From contig JACDHN010000117.1 of assembly GCA_013821025.1 (NCBI GenBank), forward strand, positions 1 through 7,731: a DNA stretch of 7,731 nucleotides, given 5' to 3'. Below, piece after piece: positions 6,714 to 7,731 of the stretch (position 1 is the first letter of the stretch; each line of letters starts with the position of its first letter). The position numbers and the translations under genes were made by a program. A model generated the notes under the pieces. The model was not told the DNA's origin and searched no databases. It saw only the letters and a list, made by a program, of their open reading frames with translations. This DNA is from Acidimicrobiia bacterium. Lineage in GTDB: Bacteria > Actinomycetota > Acidimicrobiia > Acidimicrobiales > Ilumatobacteraceae.

Positions 6714-7731
6714 ATGAGGTCGTTGCTGCTACCGGCCGAGCCGGTCCGATCGATCGATGAGTACCTCGCCAGCGAGTGGGGTGGCCTCGCCATCCAGCGT
6801 GCGGTGGAGCTCGGCCAGGACGGAACCATCGCCGAGATCGAGCGCTCGGGCCTGCGTGGACGAGGCGGAGGAGGATTCCCGACCGGTCGCAAGTGGACCG
6901 GCGTCAACGGCCAGTCCGGCACCCACCGCTACGCCGTGGCCAACGGCGCCGAGGGCGAGCCCGGAACGTTCAAGGACCGAACGTTGCTGCGAACCAATCC
7001 GTACCAGGTGATCGAAGGGCTCGTGATCGCCGCATACGCAGTCGGTGCGGCGGAGGCCTACATCGGTCTGAAGGCGAGCTTCGGACCGGAGATCGAGCTC
7101 GTCACGAAGGCCATCCAGGAGATGCAGCAGGCGGGAATCGCCAGGGATTCGGTGATGACCATCGTCCACGGCCCCGACGAATACCTCTTCGGTGAGGAGA
7201 AGGCGTTGCTCGAGGTGATCGAGGGCAACCCGCCGCTGCCCCGCCTGTTCCCGCCCCACGAGCACGGCCTCTTCGCCACGGCGCCGCAGTCGGGATGGAT
7301 CGCCCATGACGCCGAGCTGGGGCACGCAGGGCTCCACGAATCCAACCCGACGCTGGTCAACAACGTGGAGACGCTGGCCAACGCCGTCCCCATCCTCGTC
7401 ATGGGCTCCGACTGGTTCCGTTCGTTGGGTACCGACCAGTCACCTGGGACCGTGATCTGCACCGTCGTCGGTGACGTGGTCAGGCCTGGCGTCGCCGAGG
7501 TCGAGCTGGGCACGCCGCTGCGGCAGGTGCTCGACGACGTCGGCGGCGGCCCTCGACCGGGCAGGAGCGTCAAGGCGGTGTTCTCCGGCGTTGCAAACGC
7601 GGTGGTGACAGCGGCCGGCCTCGATGTACCTGTGTCCTACGAGGGCTTCCAGTCGATCGGCAGCGGCATGGGTTCGGCCGGGTTCATCGTGGTCGACGAC
7701 ACCGCCTGCATGGTCGAGGTGGCGCACCAGT
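6714..7731 (+). CDS. NuoF-like NADH/FMN flavoprotein, 5' part (runs off the right edge)
   Basis: 339 codons of an open reading frame with no stop before the edge. The protein resembles the NADH-binding 51-kDa subunit (NuoF/HoxF/FdsB group) that passes electrons from NADH through FMN to an Fe-S cluster. Visible elements are GLRGRGGGGFPTGRKW (46-61, FMN loop), NGAEGEPGTFKDRTLL (77-92, NADH/FMN site), DEYLFGEEKALLEVIEG (155-171), PTLVNNVETLANAVPIL (212-228), an SLBB-like domain from about 248 (TVVGDVVRPGVAEVELGTPLRQVL), then GSGMGSAGFIVVDDTACMVEV (317-337). The 4Fe-4S Cys motif should lie just past the edge. About 22 residues between GLF (185-187) and PTLVNN are extra compared with NuoF. The start is ATG 6714; an in-frame TGA at 6702 excludes anything much longer. 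There is no ribosome site. No other complex I gene is nearby, so a stand-alone or formate-dehydrogenase-like oxidoreductase is as likely as complex I. Confidence 0.87.
   Translation, partial: MRSLLLPAEPVRSIDEYLASEWGGLAIQRAVELGQDGTIAEIERSGLRGRGGGGFPTGRKWTGVNGQSGTHRYAVANGAEGEPGTFKDRTLLRTNPYQVIEGLVIAAYAVGAAEAYIGLKASFGPEIELVTKAIQEMQQAGIARDSVMTIVHGPDEYLFGEEKALLEVIEGNPPLPRLFPPHEHGLFATAPQSGWIAHDAELGHAGLHESNPTLVNNVETLANAVPILVMGSDWFRSLGTDQSPGTVICTVVGDVVRPGVAEVELGTPLRQVLDDVGGGPRPGRSVKAVFSGVANAVVTAAGLDVPVSYEGFQSIGSGMGSAGFIVVDDTACMVEVAHQ

Overview
The window is high-GC, densely packed bacterial DNA. It most likely comes from an actinobacterium of the Acidimicrobiia type. That assignment is an inference from GC content, from the wecA-like/atpI/atpB gene order, from an actinobacterial-style RpiB active site and from a TLP1-type thiolase-like protein; no rRNA or other marker gene is present to confirm it.

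Layout, left to right. Positions 1-926 (minus strand) hold the start of an ATP synthase operon: atpZ, atpI and the first 67 codons of atpB, which runs off the left edge. A 110-bp divergent intergenic region with a good promoter and an inverted repeat follows. Next, on the plus strand, is a small ankyrin-repeat gene (1037-1430) broken by an apparent single-base insertion. It meets, tail to tail with a 14-bp overlap, a minus-strand operon read rpiB, glyA, then a WecA/TagO/MraY-family sugar-phosphate transferase (4259 down to 1417). Upstream of rpiB on the same strand is an APH-family phosphotransferase gene (5043-4321). A 42-bp divergent promoter region separates it from a plus-strand thiolase-like (TLP1-type) gene (5086-6558). 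A 155-bp intergenic stretch carries two 30-bp direct repeats around a long imperfect hairpin. The window ends inside a NuoF-like NADH/FMN flavoprotein gene (6714 to the right edge, open).

Functionally this is mostly core metabolism: proton-driven ATP synthesis, pentose-phosphate isomerisation (RpiB), one-carbon supply (GlyA) and initiation of cell-envelope polymer synthesis on undecaprenyl phosphate (WecA-like). The glyA-wecA-atpI-atpB neighbourhood is a known actinobacterial arrangement; here an opposite-strand ankyrin gene separates the two halves. The right third looks accessory: an acyl-CoA-related thiolase-like protein lacking the usual nucleophile, and a divergent NuoF homologue.

I did not find a convincing undescribed multi-gene system. 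The best leads are the frameshifted ankyrin gene inside a conserved operon neighbourhood, the repeated AGCTTGT half-sites at the ATP operon promoter, the repeat/hairpin element before the NuoF-like gene, the extra segment in that NuoF-like protein, and a recurring TANNNT box 7-8 nt before start codons that suggests leaderless mRNAs.
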